A stretch of 64,000 bases of DNA from Thermoproteota archaeon (GCA_020832905.1 JAJHRG010000001.1:190809-254808); one strand, 5' to 3'; numbered from the stretch's first letter, positions 35,098 through 44,667 are shown. Notes: generated from the letters alone by a model not told the origin. A program made the numbers and translations.

Positions 35098-36898
35098 ATG
35101 CCATTAAGACAACCTATTGTTACAGTATTAGGTCATGTTGATGTTGGGAAGACACTTTTGTTAGATAAGATAAGAGGAACAGCTGTTATGGCAAGAGAAG
35201 TTGGGGCCATGACTGCTTAAAAGGCAGTGGCAAACCCAACATATAGGTGCTAGTTTCCTACCTATGAGTGTAATTGTAAATTATTGTAAATCTATTATAA
35301 AAAACTTTGAGACTAAACTTCAAATTCCTGGATTATTAGTAATTGATACACCTGGTCATGAAGTATTTTCAAATTTGAGAGTTAGAGGAGGAGCTGTTTC
35401 TGATATTGCTATTTTAGTTGTTGATATATTAAAAGGAGTTGAAAAACAAACAGAAGAATGTATTGAAATACTTAAATCAAAGAGAACTCCTTTTGTTGTT
35501 GCTGCAAATAAAATAGATAGAATAGATGGATGGAAACCACATCCAAATAAACCATTTATTGAATCATATAAAATGCAAGAACCATATGTTAGATCAAGAT
35601 TAGATGAATTGATTTATAGAATTGTTGGTGAATTAGCAAGATTTGGTTTCTCTTCTGATAGATATGATAGAATAAGAGATTTTACAAGAACTGTTGCTAT
35701 TGTTCCAACAAGTGCTGTTACAGGTGAGGGTATTCCAGAACTTCTTGCAATTCTATGTGGTTTAGCACAGCAATATTTAAAAACTCGCTTAATGACTACT
35801 GAAGGTCCTGGAAAAGGAGTTATACTAGAGAAAAAAGAAGAAGCTGGACTTGGTACAACAATAGATGTTATTTTATATGATGGAATTATAAAAAAAGGTG
35901 ATACTATTGTTGTTGGTGGAATTGAAGGTCCAATAATAACAAAAGTAAGAGCTCTTTTACTTCCAAAACCATTGGATGAAATGAGAGATCCTGAAGATAA
36001 ATTCCTTATTGTTGATAAAGTAGTAGCTGCTGCTGGTGTAAAGATTGTTGCACCTAATCTTGAAAAAGCTATAGGAGGTGCTCCTATAGCTGTAGTTAGT
36101 GATGAACAATCTCTTGAAATTATTAAAAATAAAATTAAAGAAGAAATTGAAGAAATAAAATTTACATCAGATGTAGATGGTGTAATTGTAAAAGCAGATA
36201 CATTAGGATCACTAGAAGCACTTACTAGATTTCTTAAAAATTCAGGTATACCTATTAGAATATCTGATATTGGACCAATTAGCAAAAAAGACATAATAGA
36301 AGCTACAATTGTTAAGAGAAAAAGACCAGAACTTGGTGCAATATTAGGATTTAATGTTGATATAACTGAGGAAGCAGAAATAGAGAGTAAAAGTAGAAAC
36401 ATTCCTATATTTGTTAGTAATGTAATATATCATGTTATTGATAACTTTAAAGCATGGTATTCAAAAACAGTAGAAGAGTTGCAAACAAAAGAATTTAGTA
36501 AAATTACTCTTCCTGGAGCTATACGAGTACTTCCTGGATATGTATTTAGAAGAAGTGATCCTCCCATATTTGGTGTTGAAGTCCTAATTGGAACTATTAA
36601 GCCAGGTTATCCATTAATGAAAGAAAATGGTGAAATTATAGGAGAAATTATGCAAATACAAGAACATGGAAATAATCTAAGTGAAGCAAAGAAAGGTGAT
36701 AGAGTAGCAATTTCAGTTAAAGGTGATTTTATGGTAGGTAGGCAAGTTAAAGAAGGAGAAATACTTTATGTTTATGTAAGTGATAATGATATATTTTTAT
36801 TAAAGGAAAAATTTAGAGATAGATTATCTCAAGAAGAACTAGAATTACTTGATAAAATACTGAAAATGCGATTAAGTAATGAAATTATTAAAATTTAG
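35098..36898 (+). CDS. infB: Translation initiation factor aIF5B, interrupted by a 22-nt BHB intron
   Basis: Joined exons 35098-35211 and 35234-36898 give 592 aa, full length for archaeal aIF5B. Exon 1 carries G1 ([20 protein letters not shown]) and ends GAM; exon 2 resumes with [14 protein letters not shown], so the invariant switch I Thr is the first codon after the junction. G3 is [18 protein letters not shown] and G4 [11 protein letters not shown]; domains II, III and IV follow. Without splicing, TAA at 35218-35220 stops translation after 40 residues. The long 3' reading frame retains all later domains with no further lesion, which argues against decay. aIF5B joins subunits during initiation. 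Confidence 0.93.
35212..35233 (+). other. Pre-mRNA intron (22 nt) in infB with canonical BHB
   Basis: Outer helix GTTGGG/CCCAAC (35200-35205 with 35235-35240); central 4-bp helix GCCA/TGGC (35206-35209 with 35228-35231); 3-nt bulges TGA (35210-35212) and AAA (35232-35234); inner helix CTGC/GCAG (35213-35216 with 35224-35227); 7-nt loop. All 14 pairs are Watson-Crick. Standard cleavage between bulge nucleotides 2 and 3 removes 22 nt at phase 0 and makes ATG-ACC-CAA-CAT, restoring M-T-Q-H. EndA-type endonuclease and RtcB would do this; rtcB is in this window. Confidence 0.88.
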
Positions 36899-36962
36899 TA
36901 CTACGAAAGAATTAATTATAAGTAGTATCTTAATTGATTTTAAAACTAAAATGGTGATCTAG

Positions 36963-37319
36963 TTGGTAGAGTTTAAGTTAGTAATATCTAATCCAGAAGA
37001 TGGAACATCAAAAACAGTAGTAGTTAAAGACGAACTAGCACAGTCTCTTATTGGATTAAAGATAGGTGATTCTATTGATGGAACACCATTTGGTTATCCA
37101 AATAAGAAACTTGTTATAACTGGTGGAAGTGATAAAAGCGGAATTCCTATGCGTCCTGATGTACCTGGTGGTGTTAAGAAATATGCATTACTCTCTGGTC
37201 CTCCTGGCTATCATCCTAAAAAGAAAGGAGAAAGAAGAAGAAAACTAGTAAGAGGAAATACAATAACAGAAGACATTGTACAAATAAACATGGTTATAAA
37301 GGAGGAAAAGAATGAGTGA
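36963..37319 (+). CDS. rps6e: Ribosomal protein eS6
   Basis: A 118-aa archaeal eS6 lacking the eukaryotic phosphorylated tail. Segments: [60 protein letters not shown] and [20 protein letters not shown]. It starts with TTG 36963 after GGTGAT. Its end overlaps the aIF2 gamma ATG by 8 nt, an archaeal gene pair. Confidence 0.97.
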   Translation: MVEFKLVISNPEDGTSKTVVVKDELAQSLIGLKIGDSIDGTPFGYPNKKLVITGGSDKSGIPMRPDVPGGVKKYALLSGPPGYHPKKKGERRRKLVRGNTITEDIVQINMVIKEEKNE

Positions 37320-38544
37320 AAATAAGCAACCAGAATGTAATATTGGTCTTACTGGACATGTAGATCATGGAAAAACAACTCTTGTAGCAGCATTAAGTGG
37401 TGTATGGGCAGCTCGTCATAGTGAAGAGTTAAAGAGAGGTATAACTATAAAGTTAGGTTATGCTGATACTACTTTTAGAAAATGTCCTGAATGTCCTCCT
37501 CCTGAGTGCTATACTACAAAGGAAATTTGTCCAGTACATAACATTAAAACAATCTTCTTAAGAAAAGTTTCATTTGTAGATGCACCAGGTCATGAAAGTC
37601 TTATGGCTACAATGTTATCAGGTGCAGCATTAATGGATGGTGCAATATTAGTAATTGCTGCTAATGAAGAATGTCCTCAACCACAAACCAGAGAGCATCT
37701 TGTTGCTTTAGAAATAATTGGAATAAAGAATATAGTAATTGTTCAAAATAAAATAGATGTAGTAGATAAGCAAAAAGCTTTAGAAAATTATAAACAAATA
37801 CTTTCATTTATAAAGGGAACGATAGCAGAAGATGCTCCTATTATTCCTATATCTGCTTTATATGGAGCAAATATAGACTATCTTATTCAAACATTAGAAG
37901 AAAGAATAAAAACACCTCATAGAGATCCAACAAAACCTGCTAGACTATATATCGCAAGATCATTTGATGTAAATAAACCTGGTACTATCCCAAAGGATCT
38001 AAAAGGTGGAGTAATTGGAGGTTCTCTTATACAAGGGAGATTAAGAGTAGGTGATGAAATAGAAATTCGTCCTGGCTTAAAAGTAGAACAAGCAGGAAAA
38101 ACATACTATGAACCAATATATACATATGTTGCAAGTCTAATGGCTGGAGGGCAATCATTTGAAGAAGTAGGTCCTGGTGGTTTAGTAGGTGTTGGTACAT
38201 ACTTAGATCCTTATATTACAAAAGCAGATAGTCTTGTTGGTAATATTGCAGGAAAACCAGGAACACTTCCTCCTGTTCAGAATGAAATATCTATAGAGTA
38301 TTTCTTATTAGAACGTGTTGTTGGTACAAAAGATTTAAAGAAAGTTGAAGAAATAAAAGTAAAAGAGAACTTAATGTTAGTAGTAGGACCTGCAGTAACG
38401 TTAGGAGTAGTAACATCAGTTCGTAAGGATGAAGTACATCTAGTACTTAAACGTCCTTTATGTGCTGAACCTGGTATGCGTGTCGCCATAAGTAGACTTA
38501 TTTCTAACAGATGGAGACTTATTGGATATGGTATTGTACGATAA
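37312..38544 (+). CDS. eif2g: Translation initiation factor aIF2 gamma
   Basis: A 410-aa GTPase that delivers Met-tRNAi. G1 is [20 protein letters not shown]; switch I is [11 protein letters not shown]; a zinc knuckle is [20 protein letters not shown]3 is [21 protein letters not shown]4 is VQNKIDVV. Domains II and III follow ([20 protein letters not shown]). GGAGGAAAAG is a strong SD within eS6. Confidence 0.98.
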   Translation: MSENKQPECNIGLTGHVDHGKTTLVAALSGVWAARHSEELKRGITIKLGYADTTFRKCPECPPPECYTTKEICPVHNIKTIFLRKVSFVDAPGHESLMATMLSGAALMDGAILVIAANEECPQPQTREHLVALEIIGIKNIVIVQNKIDVVDKQKALENYKQILSFIKGTIAEDAPIIPISALYGANIDYLIQTLEERIKTPHRDPTKPARLYIARSFDVNKPGTIPKDLKGGVIGGSLIQGRLRVGDEIEIRPGLKVEQAGKTYYEPIYTYVASLMAGGQSFEEVGPGGLVGVGTYLDPYITKADSLVGNIAGKPGTLPPVQNEISIEYFLLERVVGTKDLKKVEEIKVKENLMLVVGPAVTLGVVTSVRKDEVHLVLKRPLCAEPGMRVAISRLISNRWRLIGYGIVR

Positions 38545-38914
38545 ACCAGTTTTACTTGATACAAATATTATAATTTATGCTGTTTCTGAACCTTTTGATT
38601 TAATATCTCAGTTAAGAGAACTTGGATTTAGTAATATAATCATTATAGAAAGTATTAAAAAAGAACTTGAAAAATTATTAACTAAAGGTAATAATAAAGA
38701 GAGAAAATTTGCTAAGCTTGCATTAGATCTTTGTAAAAAATTTAAAATAGAAAAAGATCCACCAGTTGCTGGAAGTATTGATGATAAGATTATTCATATT
38801 GCAAAAGATAAAGGTTATATTGTTGCAACTTCAGACTTTCTATTAAGAAAAAGATTAAAGGAATTAGGTCTTACAACAATATATCTAAAGGATAAAAGAC
38901 TTCAATTAGATTGA
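38528..38914 (+). CDS. PIN-domain protein (FCF1/Utp24-like)
   Basis: A 128-aa PIN nuclease-fold protein. Acidic active-site residues are in [15 protein letters not shown] (first Asp), the [11 protein letters not shown] helix (Glu), [14 protein letters not shown] and [19 protein letters not shown]. Lying between aIF2 gamma and Rpo7 is the position of the archaeal FCF1-like PIN protein, implicated in rRNA processing. The ATG 38528 is a choice among three close starts, all inside the aIF2 gamma 3' end. Confidence 0.85.
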   Translation: MVLYDKPVLLDTNIIIYAVSEPFDLISQLRELGFSNIIIIESIKKELEKLLTKGNNKERKFAKLALDLCKKFKIEKDPPVAGSIDDKIIHIAKDKGYIVATSDFLLRKRLKELGLTTIYLKDKRLQLD

Positions 38915-39003
38915 ATTACTTAAGTAAAACATTAGTATTAATAATTGATAGATTTATATACTAATATTTTGTTGTTTACTATAAGCTAATCTGGTGATTA
39001 ATA

Positions 39004-39582
39004 ATGTTCAAACTTTTACAAGTTAGTGATGTAGTTAGAATACCACCAGATAAATTTGATAATCCTTTAGAAGTTGTAGCTACTGAAGTACTAAGAGCTA
39101 CATACGAAGGAACAGTTTCTCGTGAACTTGGAATTGTAATTGCTGTTCTAAATGTAAAAGTTTCAGAAGTTGGAAAAATTTTACCTGGTAATGGTGGAGT
39201 TTATCATAAAGTAACATTTGATCTTCTTGTCTTTGTTCCTGTTCTTCAGGAAGTAATTGAGGGAGAAGTAGTTGATGTAACTGATTTTGGTGTTTTTGTT
39301 AGAATTGGACCAATTGATGGTTTACTTCATATCTCTCAAATTATGGATGACTTTATAACATATGATGAAAAACGTGGTGCATTAATAGGAAAGGAAACAC
39401 ATCGTGTATTGGAAAAAGGAATGATAGTAAGAGCAAGAATAGTAACTGTAAGCTTAAGTTCAGGACCATCTCGTAGTAGTAAAATAGGTTTAACAATGCG
39501 TCAACCATTTCTTGGTGCAATCGCTTGGATAGAAGAAGATATTAAGAAGTCTACAAAAGAAATTAAAAAAGAAGGTAAGTAA
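39004..39582 (+). CDS. rpoE: RNA polymerase subunit Rpo7 (RpoE')
   Basis: A 192-aa Rpo7. The N-terminal RNP-like part reads MFKLLQVSDVVRIPPDKFDN and the S1 domain EGEVVDVTDFGVFVRIGPID, then GLLHISQIMDD. It forms the stalk with Rpo4 and helps open promoters. The upstream 89-bp gap has a TATA-like GATTTATATAC at 38950-38960, and GGTGAT as SD. Confidence 0.97.
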   Translation: MFKLLQVSDVVRIPPDKFDNPLEVVATEVLRATYEGTVSRELGIVIAVLNVKVSEVGKILPGNGGVYHKVTFDLLVFVPVLQEVIEGEVVDVTDFGVFVRIGPIDGLLHISQIMDDFITYDEKRGALIGKETHRVLEKGMIVRARIVTVSLSSGPSRSSKIGLTMRQPFLGAIAWIEEDIKKSTKEIKKEGK

Positions 39583-39584
39583 TA

Positions 39585-39794
39585 ATGAGAAAAGATAAGC
39601 CTTCCTCAATTAAATTTGTATGTAGAAAATGTAAATATATATTAAGTGAAGATGAAACAAAATGTCCAATATGTGGTGGAACTGATTTAACTGAAGATTG
39701 GGAAGGTTTAATAATAATACTTGATACTTCTTCTGCTTTAGCTGAAATAATAAATGCTAAAAGACCAGGAAGATATGCTATAAAGGTACGTTAA
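39585..39794 (+). CDS. spt4: Transcription elongation factor Spt4
   Basis: A 69-aa zinc protein: KFVCRKCKYILSEDETKCPI with a fourth Cys in ICGGTDLTEDWEGLIIIL. The CxxC/CxxC zinc site and TEDWEG segment are standard for archaeal Spt4 (formerly RpoE''), the partner of Spt5. It follows rpoE by 2 nt, the normal archaeal order. Confidence 0.95.
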   Translation: MRKDKPSSIKFVCRKCKYILSEDETKCPICGGTDLTEDWEGLIIILDTSSALAEIINAKRPGRYAIKVR

Positions 39795-39805
39795 GAGGGT
39801 TATAT

Positions 39806-40315
39806 TTGGGTCTTTTAAGACTTCCTGAAGAACTTCGTTCAGAATTATCCAAACCTCTTGGTCTTTTACTTGAGAATAATATTGATAATAATGTAGTTTA
39901 TGTCTTAAATTTAATTAAGGATAGAAGTCCTCCTAAAGTTATAATTGTTGGTGATTATGTACTTTCAGCATTTATTAAATATAACTATATTCCAGATATT
40001 GGAATATTTGATAAGAAAAGTAAAAGATTACCTTTTCAATTGAATATTAATCCTGATATATGTATAAAAAATCCAGCAGGTCATTTATCAGATGAAGCTA
40101 TAGAGATTATAAAAAATGCATTAAATTCTCAGAAAAAATTAATGATATATGTTGAAGGGGAGGAAGATTTATTGGCATTACCAGCTATTATATTTTCACC
40201 AATTAATTCATTCATAATTTATGGTTTAATGGATAAAGGAATGGTTATTGTAATAAATAATGAAGAGAAAAAAATAAAATTATATGAAATTCTTAATAAG
40301 TTTGAAAGAGTTTAA
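39806..40315 (+). CDS. GTP-dependent dephospho-CoA kinase (DUF359)
   Basis: A 169-aa protein of the archaeal DPCK family, last step of CoA synthesis. Signature segments are LRLPEELRSELSKPLGLLLE, VIIVGDYVLSAFIKYNYIPD, KNPAGHLSDEAIEIIKNALN and YVEGEEDLLALPAIIFSP. It starts with TTG 39806. The position after spt4 is common in archaea. Its stop overlaps the convergent GDH stop by 4 nt. Confidence 0.9.
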   Translation: MGLLRLPEELRSELSKPLGLLLENNIDNNVVYVLNLIKDRSPPKVIIVGDYVLSAFIKYNYIPDIGIFDKKSKRLPFQLNINPDICIKNPAGHLSDEAIEIIKNALNSQKKLMIYVEGEEDLLALPAIIFSPINSFIIYGLMDKGMVIVINNEEKKIKLYEILNKFERV

Positions 40316-41556
40316 ATCCAACCTCTTGTTTTCATTGCATCAACTACTCTACTTATTGCACAAATATATGCTGCCATTCTCATGTCTACATCATAATTAC
40401 GATAAGTTTCATAAACTCTATTAAAAGCTTTTACTAGTAATTTATCAAGTTTATCAAATACTTCTTCTTTACTCCAATAATATCCTTGTAAATTCTGAAC
40501 CCATTCAAAGTATGATACGCTAACACCTCCAGCATTTGCTAATATGTCAGGTACTACCATGACTCCTCTCTTATGAAGTATATCATCAGCCTCAGGTGTT
40601 GTAGGTCCATTTGCACCTTCTAATATTAATTTTGCTTTTATTCTATTAGCATTCTTTTCAGTTATTTGATTTTCAAGAGCTGCTGGAATAAGTATATCAC
40701 ATTCTCTTTCTAGTAATTCTTCATTACTTACAACTTCAGCTCCAGGATAGTTAACAACACTTCCAGTCTTCTTCTTAAATTCTAAGACAGCATCAACTGA
40801 AAGACCATCTTTATTGTAAATTCCTCCTTTTGAATCACTTATTCCAACAATCTTACAACCTAGTTTTTCCATGAAATATGCTGAATAATAACCTACATTT
40901 CCAAATCCTTGTACTATTACTTTTGCATTTTTTAAATCAATATTTAACTTCTTTGCAGCTTCTCTTCCTACTATAGCAACACCAAGTCCAGTAGATTCAG
41001 TCCTTCCTTCTGATCCACCTATAATTACAGGCTTACCTGTAACAGTTCCAAATACATTATATCCTTTCCATTTGCTATATTCATCCATGAACCATGCCAT
41101 TTCTCTACTTGAAGTATTTACATCTCCTGCAGGAATGTCTATTTCTGGACCTATAATTCTTGATATTGCATAGAAGTATCCTCTTGATAATCTTTCTATT
41201 TCTCCAATACTCATTTCTTTTGGATTACAAACAACTCCTCCTTTTGCTCCACCATATGGTAGTCCTACTAATGAGCACTTCCATGTCATCCACATTGATA
41301 ATGCTATAACTTCTTCCATTGTTACATTTGGATGATATCGTATTCCTCCTTTAAATGGTCCTAAGGCATCATTATGCTGAGATCTAAAACCTTTGAATAC
41401 TTTTATTGTACCATTGTCCATTCTTACAGGAATGTATACACATAAAACTCTCTTTGGATATTTAAGAATTTCATGTGCATTTGGATCTAAATTCATTATT
41501 TTTGCACATTTGTTCAATTGTTCTAAAGCCATTTCATATGGATTTTTTTCATACAT
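40312..41556 (-). CDS. gdhA: Glutamate dehydrogenase
   Basis: A 414-aa GDH of the archaeal hexameric type. The catalytic region is GPFKGGIRYHPNVTMEEVIA and LPYGGAKGGVVCNPKEM; the nucleotide-binding motif is VIVQGFGNVGYYSAYFMEKL; EGANGPTTPEAD and DILANAGGVSVSYFEWVQN are typical. It interconverts glutamate with 2-oxoglutarate and ammonia. It is alone on the minus strand, divergent from eS24 across a 200-bp AT-rich gap that must hold both promoters. Confidence 0.96.
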   Translation of the reverse strand: MYEKNPYEMALEQLNKCAKIMNLDPNAHEILKYPKRVLCVYIPVRMDNGTIKVFKGFRSQHNDALGPFKGGIRYHPNVTMEEVIALSMWMTWKCSLVGLPYGGAKGGVVCNPKEMSIGEIERLSRGYFYAISRIIGPEIDIPAGDVNTSSREMAWFMDEYSKWKGYNVFGTVTGKPVIIGGSEGRTESTGLGVAIVGREAAKKLNIDLKNAKVIVQGFGNVGYYSAYFMEKLGCKIVGISDSKGGIYNKDGLSVDAVLEFKKKTGSVVNYPGAEVVSNEELLERECDILIPAALENQITEKNANRIKAKLILEGANGPTTPEADDILHKRGVMVVPDILANAGGVSVSYFEWVQNLQGYYWSKEEVFDKLDKLLVKAFNRVYETYRNYDVDMRMAAYICAISRVVDAMKTRGWI

Positions 41557-41756
41557 AATTTTTCACTAATCCAAAGAACTGAGTTAAACTTATTAATATT
41601 TTTTTCGTTTTTAATTAAAAATTTTTTAAAAGAATTATTTATTTTATTAAAAATTAATTAAATTTGCAATTTTAATTAAGATAAATTATTAATATATGAT
41701 ACAATTAATTACCGATAAGCTAAAAAAGGTGTTTTCTTTCAAATTTCTTGATCTAT
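41557..41756. promoter_or_regulatory. Divergent intergenic region between gdhA and eS24
   Basis: 200 bp of very AT-rich sequence. TTAATTAAGATAAATTATTA (41672-41691) and a TTATTAATATTTTTTT stretch (41598-41613) are TATA-rich in both directions; exact elements cannot be chosen. AAAAAGGTG (41723-41731) is the only purine-rich site before eS24. No ORF or RNA fold stands out. Confidence 0.3.
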
Positions 41757-42074
41757 ATGTCTTCAGAAAACATACAAATTTCTTTAATAAGTGATAGATA
41801 TAATCCTGTTATACCACGAAGAGAAGTTGAAGTAGAAATAGTTGCAAAGGGTACTCCAAGTAGAGATACTTTGAGGAAAATCTTAGCAGATTTCTTTAAA
41901 GTTCCAGTAGATTGTCTTTTTGTAAGAAGTTGTTTAACATCATTTGGAACCAATGTTTCAAAGTGTAGAGTTCATATCTATAATGATGCTGAATATGGAA
42001 AGAAAATAGAGCCAAAATATATACAATTAAGAAATTTACCAAGAGAAGAACGTAAAAAATTAATAGGTAAATAG
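41757..42074 (+). CDS. rps24e: Ribosomal protein eS24
   Basis: A 105-aa eS24. The core is YNPVIPRREVEVEIVAKGTP, SRDTLRKILADFFKVPVDCL, GTNVSKCRVHIYNDAEYGKK and the closing RNLPREERKKLIGK. The ATG at 41757 is preferred over TTG 41748. eS27 follows after 8 nt. Confidence 0.95.
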   Translation: MSSENIQISLISDRYNPVIPRREVEVEIVAKGTPSRDTLRKILADFFKVPVDCLFVRSCLTSFGTNVSKCRVHIYNDAEYGKKIEPKYIQLRNLPREERKKLIGK

Positions 42075-42082
42075 GTGAGATG

Positions 42083-42253
42083 ATGGCAAAGAAAACAAAA
42101 CCACATGAACTTTATGAATTTGATTACTCTACAGGAACAATAAAACCAAAGAATAAAGTATGTTCAAGATGTGGAAGATTTATGGCTAAACATACAAAGC
42201 CAGTTCCAAGATGGGCTTGTGGATATTGTGGATATACAATATTTATTCGTTAA
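42083..42253 (+). CDS. rps27ae: Ribosomal protein eS31 (S27ae) zinc ribbon
   Basis: A 56-aa zinc ribbon: KPHELYEFDYSTGTIKPKNK, then VCSRCGRFMAKHTKPVPRWA and CGYCGYTIFIR. The CSRC/CGYC pairs bind zinc. It equals the ribosomal half of the eukaryotic ubiquitin-S27a fusion, without ubiquitin. An ATG 3 nt upstream is also possible; the SD is AGGTGAG. The eS24-eS27ae-kae1 order is conserved in archaea. Confidence 0.95.
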   Translation: MAKKTKPHELYEFDYSTGTIKPKNKVCSRCGRFMAKHTKPVPRWACGYCGYTIFIR

Positions 42254-42281
42254 ATTTTTATTTTATTTTAAGGTATAGTTT

Positions 42282-43274
42282 ATGAAAGTCTATATAATTG
42301 GTATAGAATCTACTGCTCATACTTTTGGTTGTGGTATTGTAACATCTGATGGAGAAATATTATCAAATGTAAAATCTGAATATATTCCTCCTTCTGGAGG
42401 AATACATCCAAGAGAAGCAAGTCAGCATCATTCACAAAAAGCATTATCTGTAATAAAAAAGGCCTTAGAAGAAGCAAAAATCTCTATTTATGATATAGAT
42501 GGTGTAGCTATATCATTAGGTCCAGGATTAGGTCCATGTCTTAGGACTGGTGCTACAATTGCAAGAGCAATTGCATTATTAATAAATAAACCACTAATTC
42601 CAGTAAATCATTGTGTTGCTCATATAGAAATAGGAAGATTAGTAACTAAGGAAGAAGATCCTTTGGTAGTTTATGTTTCTGGTGGAAATACTATAATTTC
42701 AGCTTTTTCAGATGGAAGATATAGGATATTTGGAGAGACATTAGATATTGCCTTAGGAAATTGTCTTGATGTTTTTGCTAGACATTTAGGCTTACCTCAT
42801 CCTGGTGTTCCAAAACTTGAAGCTTTAGCAGATAAAGGAAAAAATTTTATTCATCTACCATATGTAGTAAAAGGACAAGATGTTTCATATTCTGGCTTAT
42901 TAACAACAGCAATAAAATATATTGGAAAGTATGATCCATGTGATTTAAGTATGAGCTTATTAGAAACAGCTTATGGTATGTTAGCAGAAGTAACAGAGAG
43001 AGCTTTAGCACATACAGAAAAAACCTCTTTACTTCTTACAGGAGGAGTTGCAAGAAGTTTACGTTTACAAAGAATTCTAAAATCAGTTTGTGAAGAGCAT
43101 TCAGTAAGATTTCATGTTGTTCCTCCTGAACTTGCTGGAGATAATGGTGCTATGATTGCTTGGACAGGTTATTTAGCATATAAAGAAAATATCACCATAC
43201 CAATAGAGTCAAGTTTTATAAGACAGAGATGGCGTCTTGATGAGGTTGAAATACCATGGAGAAAGAAATACTAA
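42282..43274 (+). CDS. kae1: KEOPS subunit Kae1, tRNA t6A threonylcarbamoyltransferase
   Basis: A 330-aa ASKHA-fold protein. Iron/metal His residues lie in HPREASQHHSQKA; nucleotide-binding motifs are GIESTAHTFGCGIV, VAISLGPGLGPCLRTG and YVSGGNTIISAF; the C-terminal PPELAGDNGAMIAWTGY is typical. It transfers threonylcarbamoyl to A37 of ANN-decoding tRNAs. It overlaps bud32 by 19 nt. Two Pcc1-like proteins are also in this window. Confidence 0.97.
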   Translation: MKVYIIGIESTAHTFGCGIVTSDGEILSNVKSEYIPPSGGIHPREASQHHSQKALSVIKKALEEAKISIYDIDGVAISLGPGLGPCLRTGATIARAIALLINKPLIPVNHCVAHIEIGRLVTKEEDPLVVYVSGGNTIISAFSDGRYRIFGETLDIALGNCLDVFARHLGLPHPGVPKLEALADKGKNFIHLPYVVKGQDVSYSGLLTTAIKYIGKYDPCDLSMSLLETAYGMLAEVTERALAHTEKTSLLLTGGVARSLRLQRILKSVCEEHSVRFHVVPPELAGDNGAMIAWTGYLAYKENITIPIESSFIRQRWRLDEVEIPWRKKY

Positions 43275-43903
43275 TAAAAAAAGGAGCTGAAGCTGAACTT
43301 TATAAGAGTATATGGATGAATAGAGAAGTAGTAATAAAACGAAGAAAAAGTAAATCTTATCGAAATCCTGAACTAGATAAATATATACGTATACATAGAA
43401 CAAGTTTAGAAGCTAAACTTCTTTCAGATGCAAGAAGACTTGGTGTTCCTACACCAATTGTATATGATGTTGATTTAAGTAATACACAAATAATTATGAG
43501 CTTTATCAAAGGTCCGCAATTAAAAAATTTAATTCCAAAAATGGATAGAGAGTACATGAGAAAAATCTTTATAGAGATAGGAAGATTAGTTGGTTTATTA
43601 CATAAGGGTGGTATTGTTCATGGTGATTTAACAACTTCAAATATGTTACTACAAAATGATATGATATTCTTTATAGATTTTGGACTAGGGGGTTATACAA
43701 AAGATATTGAAGCTAGAGGTGTAGATATTCATTTAATGCGAAGAGCCATTGAGAGTTTATACTATGAATTTTCAGAATTTGCTTATGATAGTTTTATTAT
43801 TGGATATAAAGAAATAATGTTAGATGAAGCTAATGATGTATTGAAGAGAGTAATTGAAATAAGAAAAAGAGGAAGATATGTAGAAGGTGATAGACATTCA
43901 TGA
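43256..43903 (+). CDS. bud32: KEOPS subunit Bud32, atypical kinase/ATPase
   Basis: A 215-aa small kinase. ILIKKGAEAELYKSIWMNRE at the N-terminus, the catalytic Lys in VVIKRRKSKSYRNPELD, VHGDLTTSNMLLQNDMIFFI with the HGDLTxxN loop, and DFGLGGYTKDIEARGVDIHL with DFG are all clear. It stimulates Kae1. It is separate from kae1 here, whereas some euryarchaea fuse them. Confidence 0.96.
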   Translation: MEKEILIKKGAEAELYKSIWMNREVVIKRRKSKSYRNPELDKYIRIHRTSLEAKLLSDARRLGVPTPIVYDVDLSNTQIIMSFIKGPQLKNLIPKMDREYMRKIFIEIGRLVGLLHKGGIVHGDLTTSNMLLQNDMIFFIDFGLGGYTKDIEARGVDIHLMRRAIESLYYEFSEFAYDSFIIGYKEIMLDEANDVLKRVIEIRKRGRYVEGDRHS

Positions 43904-44468
43904 AATATACTTTATAACTAGTAATGATCATAAAGTAGAAGAAGCAAATCGAATTTTATCACAATTTGGTATATGCTTAAGAAAATCAAACATAAAAAAA
44001 TTAGAAATTCAATCTAATTCTCTTGAAAAAATTGTAAAATATTCAGCATTATATGCCATGAAGAAATTAAAAAGTGAATTAATAATTGAAGATTCAGGTC
44101 TTTTTATAAAAAAACTTAATGGTTTTCCAGGACCTTTTTCTTCCTATGTTTATAAGAAATTAGGATGTGATGGTATACTAAAATTAATGCAAAATATCTC
44201 AGATCGAAGAGCATTATTTAAATGTGTTGTTGGTTATTGTTCTCCTAATGTTAAACCAATATTATTTTGTGGTATTTGTTATGGAAATATATCAAATGAA
44301 GCACGTGGTTCTTATGGATTTGGTTTTGATCCAATTTTCATTCCTGACAATTCTAATGGTCGTACATTTTCTGAACTATTACCTGAAGAGAAAGATAAGT
44401 TTTCACATCGTGGAATTGCTTTCAGAAAATTTGGATTATGGTACATAAGTAATATTGCTAAACCTTAA
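43887..44468 (+). CDS. XTP/dITP pyrophosphatase (RdgB/HAM1 family)
   Basis: A 193-aa house-cleaning NTPase that removes deaminated purine nucleotides. IYFITSNDHKVEEANRILSQ with the substrate-binding TSNxxK, EDSGLFIKKLNGFPGPFSSY and GFGFDPIFIPDNSNGRTFSE are the family motifs. It starts with GTG 43887 inside bud32, the usual bud32-rdgB arrangement. The structured element copy B begins 7 nt after its stop. Confidence 0.94.
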   Translation: MIDIHEIYFITSNDHKVEEANRILSQFGICLRKSNIKKLEIQSNSLEKIVKYSALYAMKKLKSELIIEDSGLFIKKLNGFPGPFSSYVYKKLGCDGILKLMQNISDRRALFKCVVGYCSPNVKPILFCGICYGNISNEARGSYGFGFDPIFIPDNSNGRTFSELLPEEKDKFSHRGIAFRKFGLWYISNIAKP

Positions 44469-44475
44469 ATAACAG

Positions 44476-44667
44476 TTTACAACTGAAAGTTTTGTCTTTC
44501 AAGACGGGAGTAAGTAGAAAAGCTTATAAACTCTTTTGTATTGGTGTTTTCGTGGTTGCCCCAAGCCCATGGATGCAGGATTGGCAACCACATGAACAAA
44601 ATAGATGTGGGGACTCGATCCCTGAATGCCTCTCAGATGATAGATGTAAATTCGAATAGATGAGAGG
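44476..44667 (+). ncRNA. Unidentified structured RNA element, copy B (before uS15)
   Basis: Homologous to 9466-9666. Helices: AGTTT/AAACT (44488/44528), GTCTT/AAGAC (44494/44501), GTGGTTGCC/GGCAACCAC (44552/44583), GGGA/TCCC (44610/44619) and CCTCTCA/TGAGAGG (44629/44661). A further hairpin ATCTTC/GAAGAT (44669-44696) follows. Conserved loops are TGGATGCAGGATT and ATGATAGATGTAAATTC. GAAAAGCTTATAAAC (44517-44531) is a good BRE/TATA box, which would start a transcript near the 9-bp hairpin. The 44552-44667 part is clearly GC-richer than its surroundings, as expected of a thermophile ncRNA. Confidence 0.65.

Noticed and set aside
35098-35263. infB as a pseudogene or frameshifted gene
   Set aside because: The gap is 22 nt with a flawless BHB, and the standard splice rule restores the exact conserved protein in frame. 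Random decay would not do that, and the downstream 1.6 kb is intact.
35614-36402. A 262-codon open frame on the minus strand inside infB
   Set aside because: It is a composition shadow of the aIF5B coding strand: Ser/Ile/Pro-rich, with no SD and no recognisable motif.
44224-44448. A 74-codon open frame in another frame of the XTPase gene
   Set aside because: Hydrophobic low-complexity translation fully inside a well-conserved gene, with no SD.
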